A DNA stretch of 43,055 bases from positions 1-43,055 of the forward strand of contig CAJYPV010000034.1 of assembly GCA_913776825.1 (NCBI GenBank), read 5' to 3'. Source of the stretch: Burkholderiaceae bacterium. Its GTDB lineage: Bacteria; Pseudomonadota; Gammaproteobacteria; Burkholderiales; Burkholderiaceae_C. Shown here in pieces: positions 25,409 through 33,698 of the stretch (position 1 is its first letter; each line of letters begins with the position of its first letter). The notes under the pieces are model-generated. The model did no database searches and had not been told where the DNA came from. It was given only the letters and a program-made list of their open reading frames with translations. The translations under genes and the position numbers were made by a program.

Positions 25409-26950
25409 ATGTCCGACGCACTCATCATCTTCGACACCACCCTGCGCGACGGTGAACAATCGCCCGGAGCGTCCATGACCAAGGACGAAAAGCTGCGTAT
25501 CGCGCGGCAACTCGAGCGATTGAAGGTGGACGTGATCGAGGCCGGCTTCGCCGCGGCCAGCCAGGGCGACTTCGACGCGGTGCGCGCCATCGCCGAGACC
25601 ATCCGCGAGAGCACGGTCTGTTCACTGGCGCGGGCCAATGACCGCGACATCGCCCGCGCGGCGGAGGCGCTGAAGGGCGCGGCGCGATCCCGCATCCACA
25701 CCTTCATTGCGACCAGCGAGCTCCACATGGAGAAGAAGCTGCGCATGACCCGGGAGCAGGTGCTGGAGCAGGCCATCCAGTCGGTGCGCTTCGCGCGGCA
25801 ACTGACCGACGACATCGAGTTCTCGCCGGAAGACGGCTACCGCTCCGATCCGGCGTTTCTCGCGCGGGTGGTGGAAGCGGTGATTCGCGAGGGCGCCCGC
25901 ACCATCAACATTCCGGACACCGTCGGTTATGCGATCCCGGAGCTCTACGGTGATTTCATCCGTCAGCTGCGGGAACGGGTGCCGAATTCGGATCAGGCGA
26001 TCTGGTCGGTGCATTGCCACAACGACCTGGGCATGGCGGTGGCGAATTCATTGGCGGGCGTGAAGATCGGCGGCGCGCGGCAGATCGAATGCACCATCAA
26101 TGGCCTGGGTGAGCGGGCGGGCAATTGCTCGCTGGAAGAAGTGGTGATGGCGGTGAAGACGCGCCGCGACTATTTCGGGCTGGACGTGCGCATCGATCCC
26201 AGCCAGATCGTGCCGGCTTCCCGGCTGGTGTCCCAGACCACCGGTTTCGTGGTGCAGCCCAACAAGGCGGTGGTGGGCGCGAATGCCTTCGCCCATGCCT
26301 CCGGCATCCATCAGGACGGCGTGCTGAAGGCCCGCGACACCTACGAAATCATGCGCGCCGAAGACGTCGGCTGGAGCGCCAACAAGATCGTGCTGGGCAA
26401 GCTGTCCGGCCGGAATGCCTTCAAGCAGCGCCTGCAGGAGCTCGGCGTGCAACTGGAGTCGGAAGCCGAGATCAACGCGGCCTTCCAGCGCTTCAAGGAC
26501 CTGGCCGATCGCAAGGCCGACATCTTTGACGAGGACATCATCGCCTTGGTGATGGATGACTCGGTCAGCCAGGATCAGGAGCATTTCCGGCTGGTGGCGC
26601 TGGCGCAGCGCTCGGAAATGGGCGAGCGTCCGCGGGCGGAGGTGGTGTTCTCGGCCGGCGACGCCGAACACCGTACGGAAAGCGACGGCAACGGCCCGGT
26701 CGACGCGGTGCTCAAGGCAATTGAGACCAAAGTGCAAAGTGGTGCCGAATTGCTGCTGTATTCGGTGAACGCGATCACCAGCGGCAGCACAGAATCGCAG
26801 GGCGAAGTCACGGTGCGTTTGCAGCATGCCGGGCGAGTGGTGAACGGGGTCGGGGCAGATCCCGATATCGTCGTCGCCTCAGCCAAAGCATATTTGAGTG
26901 CGCTGAACAAGCTGCAAAGCAAGACGGAACGGGTCGCGGCCCAGGGATGA
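25409..26950 (+). CDS. leuA: 2-isopropylmalate synthase, bacterial type (LeuA type 1)
   Basis: The 513-residue protein has the bacterial-type catalytic opening IFDTTLRDGEQSPGASMTKDEKL, metal ligands in TLRDGEQ and SVHCHNDLGMA, the NGLGERAGNCSLEE block and the FAHASGIHQDGVLK motif. A C-terminal LeuA dimer/regulatory domain follows (about 390–505). It catalyses the same reaction as the gene upstream but belongs to a different subfamily. The ribosome site AAGGAAG precedes the ATG. Citramalate synthase or homocitrate synthase are weaker alternatives, since the whole-length pattern fits LeuA. The tandem pair suggests differently regulated isozymes. Confidence 0.92.
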   Translation: MSDALIIFDTTLRDGEQSPGASMTKDEKLRIARQLERLKVDVIEAGFAAASQGDFDAVRAIAETIRESTVCSLARANDRDIARAAEALKGAARSRIHTFIATSELHMEKKLRMTREQVLEQAIQSVRFARQLTDDIEFSPEDGYRSDPAFLARVVEAVIREGARTINIPDTVGYAIPELYGDFIRQLRERVPNSDQAIWSVHCHNDLGMAVANSLAGVKIGGARQIECTINGLGERAGNCSLEEVVMAVKTRRDYFGLDVRIDPSQIVPASRLVSQTTGFVVQPNKAVVGANAFAHASGIHQDGVLKARDTYEIMRAEDVGWSANKIVLGKLSGRNAFKQRLQELGVQLESEAEINAAFQRFKDLADRKADIFDEDIIALVMDDSVSQDQEHFRLVALAQRSEMGERPRAEVVFSAGDAEHRTESDGNGPVDAVLKAIETKVQSGAELLLYSVNAITSGSTESQGEVTVRLQHAGRVVNGVGADPDIVVASAKAYLSALNKLQSKTERVAAQG

Positions 26951-27002
26951 AGTCAATCGGACGGTGTTTACTTTAAAAAGATGAACTAAGTCCTTGATCT
27001 TC

Positions 27003-27031
27003 TTGCCGGTCTTGCGGCGATCTTCTAAACT
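27003..27031 (+). promoter_or_regulatory. Candidate promoter of the D-alanyl-D-alanine endopeptidase gene
   Basis: TTGCCG (27003–27008) and TAAACT (27026–27031) are 17 bp apart, each matching sigma-70 consensus at four positions. The interval is AT-rich relative to its surroundings, with TTTACTTTAAAAAG just upstream. Confidence 0.35.
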
Positions 27032-27054
27032 CGCGCCCATATTTGGGGACCGGA

Positions 27055-28134
27055 TTGAAGACCATTGCGACATTGCTGTCAGGTGCCGCTCTGAGCGGTG
27101 CCATGCTCCTGGCCGGGCTGTCCGTCAGCCTGCTTCCGATCCAATCGGCGCAGGCGGCGTCCGCGTCGGCGGGTAAAGCCAAGGCCACCTCGGTGCGCAA
27201 GGCCAAACCGGCCCCGCGCTCACCGCGGAAGGTGGCGGCTCGGGCCGCGGTGCGGGAGATCATCCCGGCCAAGCCGTCCTTCGGCCAGATGTACGGCCTG
27301 CACGACACCGAAGACCCGTTGGACCTGAAGTCCAGCGTGGCGCTGGTGCTCGACCAGGACACCAACGAGGTCCTGTTCTCGAAGAACCCGCAGGCCGTGC
27401 TGCCGATCGCCTCCATCACCAAGCTGATGACGGCGCTGCTGGTGGTCGAGGCCAACCAGTCGCTCGACGAAAAAATCACCATCACCGACGACGACAAGGA
27501 CACCGAGAAGTTCACCGGTTCCCGTCTGGCCATTGGCACCACCCTGACTCGGGGCGAGCTGCTGCATCTGGCGCTGATGTCGTCCGAAAACCGCGCGGCC
27601 CATGCGCTGGGCCGCAACTATCCGGGCGGCCTGGAAGCCTTCGTCGGCGCGATGAACCTCAAGGCCCACTCGCTGGGCATGGTGGACACCCACTATGTCG
27701 AGCCCACCGGGCTGTCGAGCCGCAACCAGTCCAGCGCCAAGGATCTGGCGATGCTGGTCAAGACCGCGCACCAGTTCCCGCTGATTCGCGAGCTGTCGAC
27801 CTCCACCGAATACACCGTGGCCCTGGGCCGCCGGCTGGTGCGCTTCGGCACCACCAACGGTCTGGTGAAGAAGGCGGATTGGGACATCGGACTGCAAAAG
27901 ACCGGCTTCATCAACGAAGCGGGTCAATGTCTGGTGATGCAGGCGCAGATGGCCGGTCGCAAGTTGATCATGGTGTTCCTGGATTCGGCCGGCAAGTATT
28001 CGCGCATCGGCGATGCCGAGCGGGTCCGCAAATGGCTGATGAGCAACAGCTCGCCGATCGTGCCCCCGGCGGCGACCGCCACGGCCACGGCCGCCGCAGC
28101 GACGGCGACGGCAGCCACCGCGCTGATCAAGTGA
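27055..28134 (+). CDS. pbpG: D-alanyl-D-alanine endopeptidase (PbpG-like, peptidase S11)
   Basis: The protein (359 residues from the TTG at 27055) has a signal peptide ending near SAQAA. A basic Lys/Arg/Pro linker follows, then the S11 penicillin-binding domain with SITK (Ser120–Lys123), SEN (177–179) and KTG (from Lys282). It cleaves D-Ala–meso-DAP crosslinks in periplasmic peptidoglycan. TTG at 27055, giving MKTIATLL, has GGGGA 5 nt upstream; a TTG at 27043 is possible; no ATG serves. The last 25 residues are an Ala/Thr low-complexity tail (TATATAAAATATAAT), unusual for the family and possibly variable in length. Confidence 0.85.
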   Translation: MKTIATLLSGAALSGAMLLAGLSVSLLPIQSAQAASASAGKAKATSVRKAKPAPRSPRKVAARAAVREIIPAKPSFGQMYGLHDTEDPLDLKSSVALVLDQDTNEVLFSKNPQAVLPIASITKLMTALLVVEANQSLDEKITITDDDKDTEKFTGSRLAIGTTLTRGELLHLALMSSENRAAHALGRNYPGGLEAFVGAMNLKAHSLGMVDTHYVEPTGLSSRNQSSAKDLAMLVKTAHQFPLIRELSTSTEYTVALGRRLVRFGTTNGLVKKADWDIGLQKTGFINEAGQCLVMQAQMAGRKLIMVFLDSAGKYSRIGDAERVRKWLMSNSSPIVPPAATATATAAAATATAATALIK

Positions 28135-28177
28135 TCGATTGATCGAGGCGCTGGCCGGGATCTTCCGGCGGCATGCA

Positions 28178-28205
28178 AAAAGCGGGCTTTGGCCCGCTTT
28201 TGCTT
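28178..28205. terminator. Bidirectional terminator between pbpG and the IclR gene
   Basis: AAAAGCGGGC (28178–28187) pairs perfectly with GCCCGCTTTT (28192–28201) over a TTTG loop. T-rich sequence follows on the plus strand (TGCTTTTT), and a run of five T on the minus strand. It separates two convergent genes. Confidence 0.85.
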
Positions 28206-28336
28206 TTTGCGCTCGATCTTGCTGTGGCCGCTGCCCTTGGCCTCCGAATTCCGGGCGGACTTCAGGCGCTTCGGTTTGGCGTGGCGCGCGTGATCCGGCC
28301 GCCGACGGTGCGAGAGGCCATCCACCTCAGCGATGC

Positions 28337-29104
28337 TCAGCCTCGGAAACCGAGCGAGGTGGAAATCCGCGTCGCCGTTTCCTTCAGGCGCGGCAGCCAA
28401 CCTTCTTCCAGTCGATCGGCCGGCGCGGAGATCGACAGACCCGCGACCAGCTTGCCTTGGTCGTCATAGATGCCGGCGGCCATGCAGCGCACGCCGAGCT
28501 CCAGCTCCTCATCATCCCGCGCGACACCGCGTTGGCGAACCAGCGCCATCTCGCGCTCGAGCTGGCCGATGTCGGTGAGGCTGTTGCGAGTATGGCCGGA
28601 CAGGCCGGTGCGGGTGGCGTAGGCGCGTACCCGCTGGGCGTCGTCGCTGGCGAGGAACAGCTTGCCGACCGAAGTCAGATGCAGCGGCGCCCGCCCGCCG
28701 ACCGCGCGAACCACCTGCATGCCGGAGCGCTCGCTGTAGGTGCGCTCGATGTAGACGATTTCATCGCCCTGGCGGACCGACAGATTGACCGGTTGATGCG
28801 TCAGCTTGTGCAGCTCGCGCATCGGGCCGATGGCGGCTTCGCGCACATCCAGACGCGCCTTCACCAGGTTGCCCAGCTCCAGCAGCCGCATGCCGAGGCG
28901 ATAACTGCCCGCTTCCGGCCGGTCGACAAAGCGCCCGAGCGCCAGATCATTGAGGATGCGGTGCGCGGTCGATGGATGCAGGCCCGTGGTTTCGCTGATG
29001 ACCTTCAGCGACACCGGATCCTGGTGCTGTGCCAGCACATCCAGCAGCGCGAAGGTGCGCTCCAGCACCTGGATGGCGGGGGACTGCATCTCCTTGGATT
29101 TCAT
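28337..29104 (-). CDS. IclR-family transcriptional regulator
   Basis: The 255-residue protein has an N-terminal winged helix-turn-helix (AIQVLERTFALLDVLAQ, then ISETTGLHPSTAHRILNDL, about residues 10–60). The IclR effector domain follows, with LTSVGKLFLA, GVARDDEELELGVRCMAAGI and a C-terminal LSISAPADRL segment. Such proteins usually bind small organic acids or aromatics and control a neighbouring catabolic operon. None is obvious here. It lies 86 bp downstream of hpnE on the same strand, so it could be co-transcribed with hpnCDE or act elsewhere. Confidence 0.9.
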   Translation of the reverse strand: MKSKEMQSPAIQVLERTFALLDVLAQHQDPVSLKVISETTGLHPSTAHRILNDLALGRFVDRPEAGSYRLGMRLLELGNLVKARLDVREAAIGPMRELHKLTHQPVNLSVRQGDEIVYIERTYSERSGMQVVRAVGGRAPLHLTSVGKLFLASDDAQRVRAYATRTGLSGHTRNSLTDIGQLEREMALVRQRGVARDDEELELGVRCMAAGIYDDQGKLVAGLSISAPADRLEEGWLPRLKETATRISTSLGFRG

Positions 29105-29190
29105 GCGAACGATTGTGAAGGATTTCCCGGCGTTTTTGCATGGCGAAACCCCCAGCGACGATCAGACGTCGCTTTTGGCCCTCACCTGGC

Positions 29191-30531
29191 TCAGACGGGC
29201 GCGGGCTCCCGCATGACGGAACGCGCCGCGTGCAGGCCGCTGCGCACCGCACCTTCGAGCGTGGCGGGGTAGGGGCCATCCAGATAATCGCCGGCCGCCC
29301 AAAGGCATGGCGCGATCTCGGCGGTGGGCCGCCGCAAGCCAGGGGTGCAGGCGAAGGTCGCCCGCTTTTCGCTCAGCACGCGCACCAGTTGCGGCGCCTG
29401 CGGCCAGTGGAAGTGCCGCGTCATTTGCGCGAGCGCGGCGGCGCCGGCCACATCCAGACCTTGCGCCACCCAATCCGCCGCGCCGCTGATGACCACGCAG
29501 AACAGGCCATCCTGCTGATCCAGCTTCCCCAGGTCGAAGGCAAACTGGCCGGGCTCGGTGGACGATTCCCGCAGCGCCACCATCGGCGCTGGCAGCCGAC
29601 CGCCCGGCGCGCTGAAGTAGACGGTGATGATGGGTTGGAACTCGAATGCCGCGGTGGTGGCGCTCCAGTCCGGCGCCAGCGTCCGCGTCAGTCGGGCCGC
29701 TTCGACCGAGGTGCAGGCGAGGATGGCAGCGTCGAACGGCTCATCGTCGATGAGGACGGTGTGGCCCGCGTTGACGGCCTCGCCCGCGGCTGAATTTGTT
29801 GTCGGCGGGCTGAGGCTGATCTGCTGTACGCGCTGGGTCCGCAGCGTCGCGCCGTGGGCCGAGAGCCACGCACTGGCCGGATCCGGCAGCAGCGCGCTCA
29901 AGCCGCGACGGGGCAGCAGCAGATCGGCGCTGCCCGGACCGCTGAACAGCGCATCCTTCAGCACCCGCAGGAATACCTGCCCGCTGGCGTCGCGGGCAGG
30001 CGTGTTGAGCGCGGCGACGCAGAGCGGATCGATCAGGTCATCGCGCACCGCTTGGGGCATGTCGGCGCACAGGGCGGCGACGGTGAGGCCCGGATCGCAT
30101 CGGAAGCCGCTCAGCATCCATCGGGTGCTGACGGCCAGAAAACCCAGACGGTCGCGCCACGACCAGGCCGAACAGCCGAGCACGCCACGCGCGAACGCCA
30201 CCAGCGGCGCGCCGGGTGGCAGGCGCAGCGTCTCCCGATCGGGATAGCGCAGTCGCAGCGGCATGCGCAGCAGCAGGGCGTCCGGGTCCAGACCGATGCG
30301 CCTCATCAGACCGAGGGACTCGGAATAGGCGCCGATGAGGATGTGCTGGCCGTTGTCGAGTGCGGGGACGTGATCCGCCAGGCTGCGCGCGCGGCCACCG
30401 CGTTGCGGGGCCATCTCGAACAGGGTGACGGCGGCACCCCGCGTGGTGGCTTCGATTGCCGCCGCCAGGCCGGACCAGCCGCCGCCGACGATCGCCACCC
30501 GCCGCGCGCCACCCGGGGCGCGGGCGCTCAT
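29191..30531 (-). CDS. hpnE: Hydroxysqualene dehydroxylase (HpnE)
   Basis: The 446-residue flavoprotein has an N-terminal FAD site (VAIVGGGWSGLAAAIEATTRGAAVTLFE) and the amine-oxidase-like block GGRARSLADHVPALDNGQHILIGAY. A C-terminal FAD segment LWAAGDYLDGPYPATLEGAVRSG completes the fold. It reduces hydroxysqualene to squalene as the last of three HpnCDE steps. The ATG at 30531 overlaps the hpnD stop as ATGA, which decides the start over an ATG 11 codons upstream. It is third in the operon hpnC–hpnD–hpnE. Confidence 0.9.
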   Translation of the reverse strand: MSARAPGGARRVAIVGGGWSGLAAAIEATTRGAAVTLFEMAPQRGGRARSLADHVPALDNGQHILIGAYSESLGLMRRIGLDPDALLLRMPLRLRYPDRETLRLPPGAPLVAFARGVLGCSAWSWRDRLGFLAVSTRWMLSGFRCDPGLTVAALCADMPQAVRDDLIDPLCVAALNTPARDASGQVFLRVLKDALFSGPGSADLLLPRRGLSALLPDPASAWLSAHGATLRTQRVQQISLSPPTTNSAAGEAVNAGHTVLIDDEPFDAAILACTSVEAARLTRTLAPDWSATTAAFEFQPIITVYFSAPGGRLPAPMVALRESSTEPGQFAFDLGKLDQQDGLFCVVISGAADWVAQGLDVAGAAALAQMTRHFHWPQAPQLVRVLSEKRATFACTPGLRRPTAEIAPCLWAAGDYLDGPYPATLEGAVRSGLHAARSVMREPAPV

Positions 30532-31418
30532 CGGCCGCGCCAGTTGGTCTTCATCGCGATCCACAGCTTGCGCAGCGGCGTCAGCGAAATCCGCTGCTGC
30601 AGCACCTGGAAGCGCTCGGCTTCGATTTCACGCAGCAGGGTGCGGTAGATGTTGGCCATCATGATCCCGGGCTTCTGGGCCTTGCGGTCCACCTCCGGCA
30701 GCAGCGCGAAGGCCTCGTCATACAGCCGATGGGCGCGCTCCGCCTGGAAGGTCATCAGCGCGGTGAAGCGGTCGCTGTATCCCCAGGGCGATTCGCGCTT
30801 GAGGATTTCATGCGCCTTGACGTCGAACTGCTGCAGCTCGCTCACCGGCAGGTAGATGCGGCCGCGGCGGGCGTCGTCGCCGACGTCGCGAATGATGTTG
30901 GTCAGCTGCATCGCCAGGCCCAGCTTGTGGGCATAGGCGATGGTGGCAGGATCCTGGCGGCCGAAGATGCCGGAGGCGACTTCGCCCACGACGCCGGCCA
31001 CCAGATGGCAATAACGCTGCAGGCCGGCGAAGTCCAGATAACGCGTCTGGTCCAGGTCCATCTGGCAGCCGTCGATGACGGCCAGCAGGTGCTCGGCACG
31101 GATGTCGTAGGCCTGCACATGCGGCATCAGCGCTTTCATCGCGGGATGCTGCGGCTGGCCGTTGAAGGCGCCCATCACTTCCTTGCGCCACCAGGCCAGC
31201 TTGGTCGCGGCGACGCCGGGGTCGGAGACCTCGTCGACCACATCGTCCACCTCGCGGCAGAACGCGTAGAAGGCGGTGATCGCCTCGCGGCGGGGGGTCG
31301 GCAGGAACAGGAAGGCGTAATAGAAGCTCGAACCGCTCTGCGCCGCCTTCTGCTGCACATATTGTTCGGGCGTGGAGGGGCTGGCGGCGCCCTGCGGCTG
31401 GGAGGCGGGCGCGGTCAT
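30528..31418 (-). CDS. hpnD: Presqualene diphosphate synthase (HpnD)
   Basis: The 296-residue protein belongs to the squalene/phytoene synthase family. The two Asp-rich substrate sites are CREVDDVVDEVSD near residue 55 and IIRDVGDDARRGRIYLP near 185. It joins two farnesyl diphosphates to presqualene diphosphate. The Ser/Gln-rich N-terminal 20 residues are variable. The start at 31418 overlaps the hpnC stop by 4 nt (ATGA), and its own stop overlaps hpnE. Phytoene synthase is unlikely in this three-gene context. Confidence 0.92.
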   Translation of the reverse strand: MTAPASQPQGAASPSTPEQYVQQKAAQSGSSFYYAFLFLPTPRREAITAFYAFCREVDDVVDEVSDPGVAATKLAWWRKEVMGAFNGQPQHPAMKALMPHVQAYDIRAEHLLAVIDGCQMDLDQTRYLDFAGLQRYCHLVAGVVGEVASGIFGRQDPATIAYAHKLGLAMQLTNIIRDVGDDARRGRIYLPVSELQQFDVKAHEILKRESPWGYSDRFTALMTFQAERAHRLYDEAFALLPEVDRKAQKPGIMMANIYRTLLREIEAERFQVLQQRISLTPLRKLWIAMKTNWRGR

Positions 31419-32266
31419 GGGGTGGTCTTCCGTGGGCGCATCGTCAGGGCGCGCCACAGCAGCGCGGGCGCGTCCAGGGCGCCGAGCGTGGGGCGTTGCC
31501 GGAGAGAGGCGAAGTGCATGGCTTCGAGTTTGTCGAGAATTCGCAGGCCGCCTTGTACCACCAAGCGCAGCTCCCAACCCGCACGGCCGGGGATCTGATG
31601 GACCAGCGGCGCACCGTCGTGCATCAGCTGGCGGGCCCATTCGCACAAATCCTGAATCAGGGCGCGTGCGGCCGGGCTGTCTTGCAGCGCCAACAGCTGC
31701 TGTCCCTCGACGCCGTGACGGCGTCGGTCCTCGGCCGGGGCGTAGATCCGTCCTCGGGGACCATCGACGGTGAAGTCCTGCCAGAAGTTGATCAGTTGCA
31801 GCGCGCTGCAGATCGCATCCGAGCGGCGCAGGGCGACCGGATCATGGAGGCCATACAGATGCAGCAGCAATCGGCCGACCGGATTGGCGGAGCGGCGGCA
31901 GTAATCCAGCAGTTCGTCGCGGCTGGCGTAATCGGTCTTGACCAGGTCCTGCTCGAAAGCGTCCAGCAGGTCTTCCAGCAAGGTCAGAGGCAGGCGGTCC
32001 CGTTCGATCACCCGACCGAGCGGCGCGAAGACGCGACGCTCCCAGCGCGGCGAGGGCGCCTCACTCCGCGCGACCGCGCGAAGATCGGCCCGGTAGGCGG
32101 CGAGGTCGGCCAGCCGCTGCGCGGTCGGCGCGTCGCCTTCGTCGGCCAGATCGTCGGCGGTACGGGCGAAGTGATAGATGGCCACGATGGCCGGCCGCAA
32201 GGCGGGCGGGCTCAGCCAGGAGGCGACGGGAAAGTTTTCGTAGTGCTCTATGCTCACGGGCGCCAT
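31415..32266 (-). CDS. hpnC: Hydroxysqualene synthase (HpnC)
   Basis: The 283-residue protein is the second squalene/phytoene synthase paralogue. The family opening SIEHYENFPVASWLSP, the first Asp-rich site FARTADDLADEGD and the second site NFWQDFTVDGPRGRIYAP are present. It converts presqualene diphosphate to hydroxysqualene. It is first gene of the operon, and the ATG at 32266 gives the conserved N-terminus. Upstream lies a 229-bp divergent region shared with the RND efflux genes. No squalene-hopene cyclase gene follows in the window. Confidence 0.92.
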   Translation of the reverse strand: MAPVSIEHYENFPVASWLSPPALRPAIVAIYHFARTADDLADEGDAPTAQRLADLAAYRADLRAVARSEAPSPRWERRVFAPLGRVIERDRLPLTLLEDLLDAFEQDLVKTDYASRDELLDYCRRSANPVGRLLLHLYGLHDPVALRRSDAICSALQLINFWQDFTVDGPRGRIYAPAEDRRRHGVEGQQLLALQDSPAARALIQDLCEWARQLMHDGAPLVHQIPGRAGWELRLVVQGGLRILDKLEAMHFASLRQRPTLGALDAPALLWRALTMRPRKTTP

Positions 32267-32401
32267 TGTCGACGGATCAACCGGGGTGGCGCGCGACGAG
32301 CGTGCCGCACTGCGGCGACGCTCGCGCCGATCATCGGAGCAGGTTTCAGTTGAACCTGGGCGCATGCGGTGGCTTGCCGAAGTGATCTGTCGTCGCTGGG
32401 T

Positions 32402-32445
32402 TTGACAGGGTTCTACCCTTCTGAATACATTACTGACCGGTCAGT
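32402..32445 (+). promoter_or_regulatory. Promoter and TetR-type operator of the RND efflux operon
   Basis: TTGACA (32402–32407, perfect −35) and TACATT (32426–32431) are 18 bp apart. Directly after the −10 comes the perfect 14-bp palindrome ACTGACCGGTCAGT (32432–32445), which would cover the transcription start. Such TGAC/GTCA palindromes are typical of TetR-family repressors of RND pumps. No tetR gene is in the window. Confidence 0.65.
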
Positions 32446-32495
32446 CAGTTACTGCAGCGCCCAGGTGGCGCGCTGCGACTTTGTCGAGGTGGTTC

Positions 32496-33683
32496 ATGCC
32501 CCAACGGTCTCTTGTGTCCCCGCGCGTGAAGGTGTGGAGCCGGGTCTTGATGTGCTTGCCTGCGCTGTGGCTGGTTGCCTGCGGCAAGCAGGAACAGGCG
32601 CCTGAGCCGGATCGCTATGTGCGCACGCTGGTGCTGACCTCGCAGGCGGCCGGCATGAAGCGCGAATACGCGGCGGAAGTGCGGGCGCGCACCGAATCCC
32701 GGCTGTCGTTCCGCGTCGGCGGCAAGCTGCTGGAACGCAAGGTGGATCTGGGGGCGGTCGTGAAGCCGGGCCAGTTGCTGGCGCGGCTGGACAGCCAGGA
32801 TCTGGTGCTGGCGCAAGACTCCGCACGCGCTGCCCTGCTGGCGGCGAAGGTCAATCGTGACCAGTCCGGTGCGGATTTCAAGCGCTACATCGAGCTGCGC
32901 GACCAAGGCTTCATCAGCGCCGCCGAACTCGAGCGCCGCGATGCCGCATTCAAGGCCGCCCAGGCCCAGTTCGACCAGGCGCGGGCGCAGGCGGATGTCC
33001 AGCGCAACCAGGCGCAGTACGCCACGCTGGTGGCCGATGTGGCGGGCGTGGTGACCAGCGTCGATGCCGAGCCCGGCATGGTCGTGGCCGCCGGCACGCC
33101 GATCGTGCGGGTGGCCCATGACGGCCCGCGCGACATCGTGTTCTCGGTGCCCGAAGATCAGATCGCGATGGTGCGCACCGCTGCAGCGACGCCGGGCGGC
33201 CTGGCCGTCAAGCTCTGGAGCGATGCCCGCGCCGAGCCGATGCCGATTCAATTGCGCGAACTGGCCGCGTCGGCCGATCCGGCCACCCGGACCTTCCTGG
33301 CGAAGGCGGAACTCAAAGGCGGCGAGGTCCGCCTCGGCCAGACTGCGACCGTCGTCATGAGCGGCACGCAGGCCGATGACGCCATCAAGCTGCCGTTGAG
33401 CGCGGTCGTGGAAAGCCAGGGCAAGGCCTCGGTGCTGCTGCTCGATCCGAAGACGATGACGGTGCAGCCGCGCTCGGTGCAGGTCACCGGCGCGGAGGGC
33501 AATGAATTGATCGTGCACGGGCTGACGCCTGGCATGGAGGTCGTCAGTGCGGGCGCCCATGTGCTGACACCGGGCCAGAAGGTGAAGCGCTACAAGCCGG
33601 CCGGCGCGCCGCCCGAGGATGCGCGACCCGTCGTGGCCGCGCCGCCCGCTGCGCCCGTGGCTTCGGCCGCATCGGCACGCTGA
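32496..33683 (+). CDS. RND efflux periplasmic adaptor lipoprotein
   Basis: The 395-residue protein has a lipoprotein signal peptide with lipobox LVAC near residue 29. The membrane-fusion architecture follows: a lipoyl half-motif (RLSFRVGGKLLERKVDLGAVVKPGQ), an alpha-helical hairpin (about 95–165), the second lipoyl half (ADVAGVVTSVDAEPGMVV) and a beta-barrel plus membrane-proximal domain. A Pro/Ala tail ends the protein. It bridges the inner-membrane pump and an outer-membrane TolC-type channel. GAGGT lies 5 nt before the ATG at 32496. The transporter gene follows after 15 bp; no outer-membrane factor gene is present. Confidence 0.9.
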   Translation: MPQRSLVSPRVKVWSRVLMCLPALWLVACGKQEQAPEPDRYVRTLVLTSQAAGMKREYAAEVRARTESRLSFRVGGKLLERKVDLGAVVKPGQLLARLDSQDLVLAQDSARAALLAAKVNRDQSGADFKRYIELRDQGFISAAELERRDAAFKAAQAQFDQARAQADVQRNQAQYATLVADVAGVVTSVDAEPGMVVAAGTPIVRVAHDGPRDIVFSVPEDQIAMVRTAAATPGGLAVKLWSDARAEPMPIQLRELAASADPATRTFLAKAELKGGEVRLGQTATVVMSGTQADDAIKLPLSAVVESQGKASVLLLDPKTMTVQPRSVQVTGAEGNELIVHGLTPGMEVVSAGAHVLTPGQKVKRYKPAGAPPEDARPVVAAPPAAPVASAASAR

Positions 33684-33698
33684 GCCCGGGAGCCGTTG

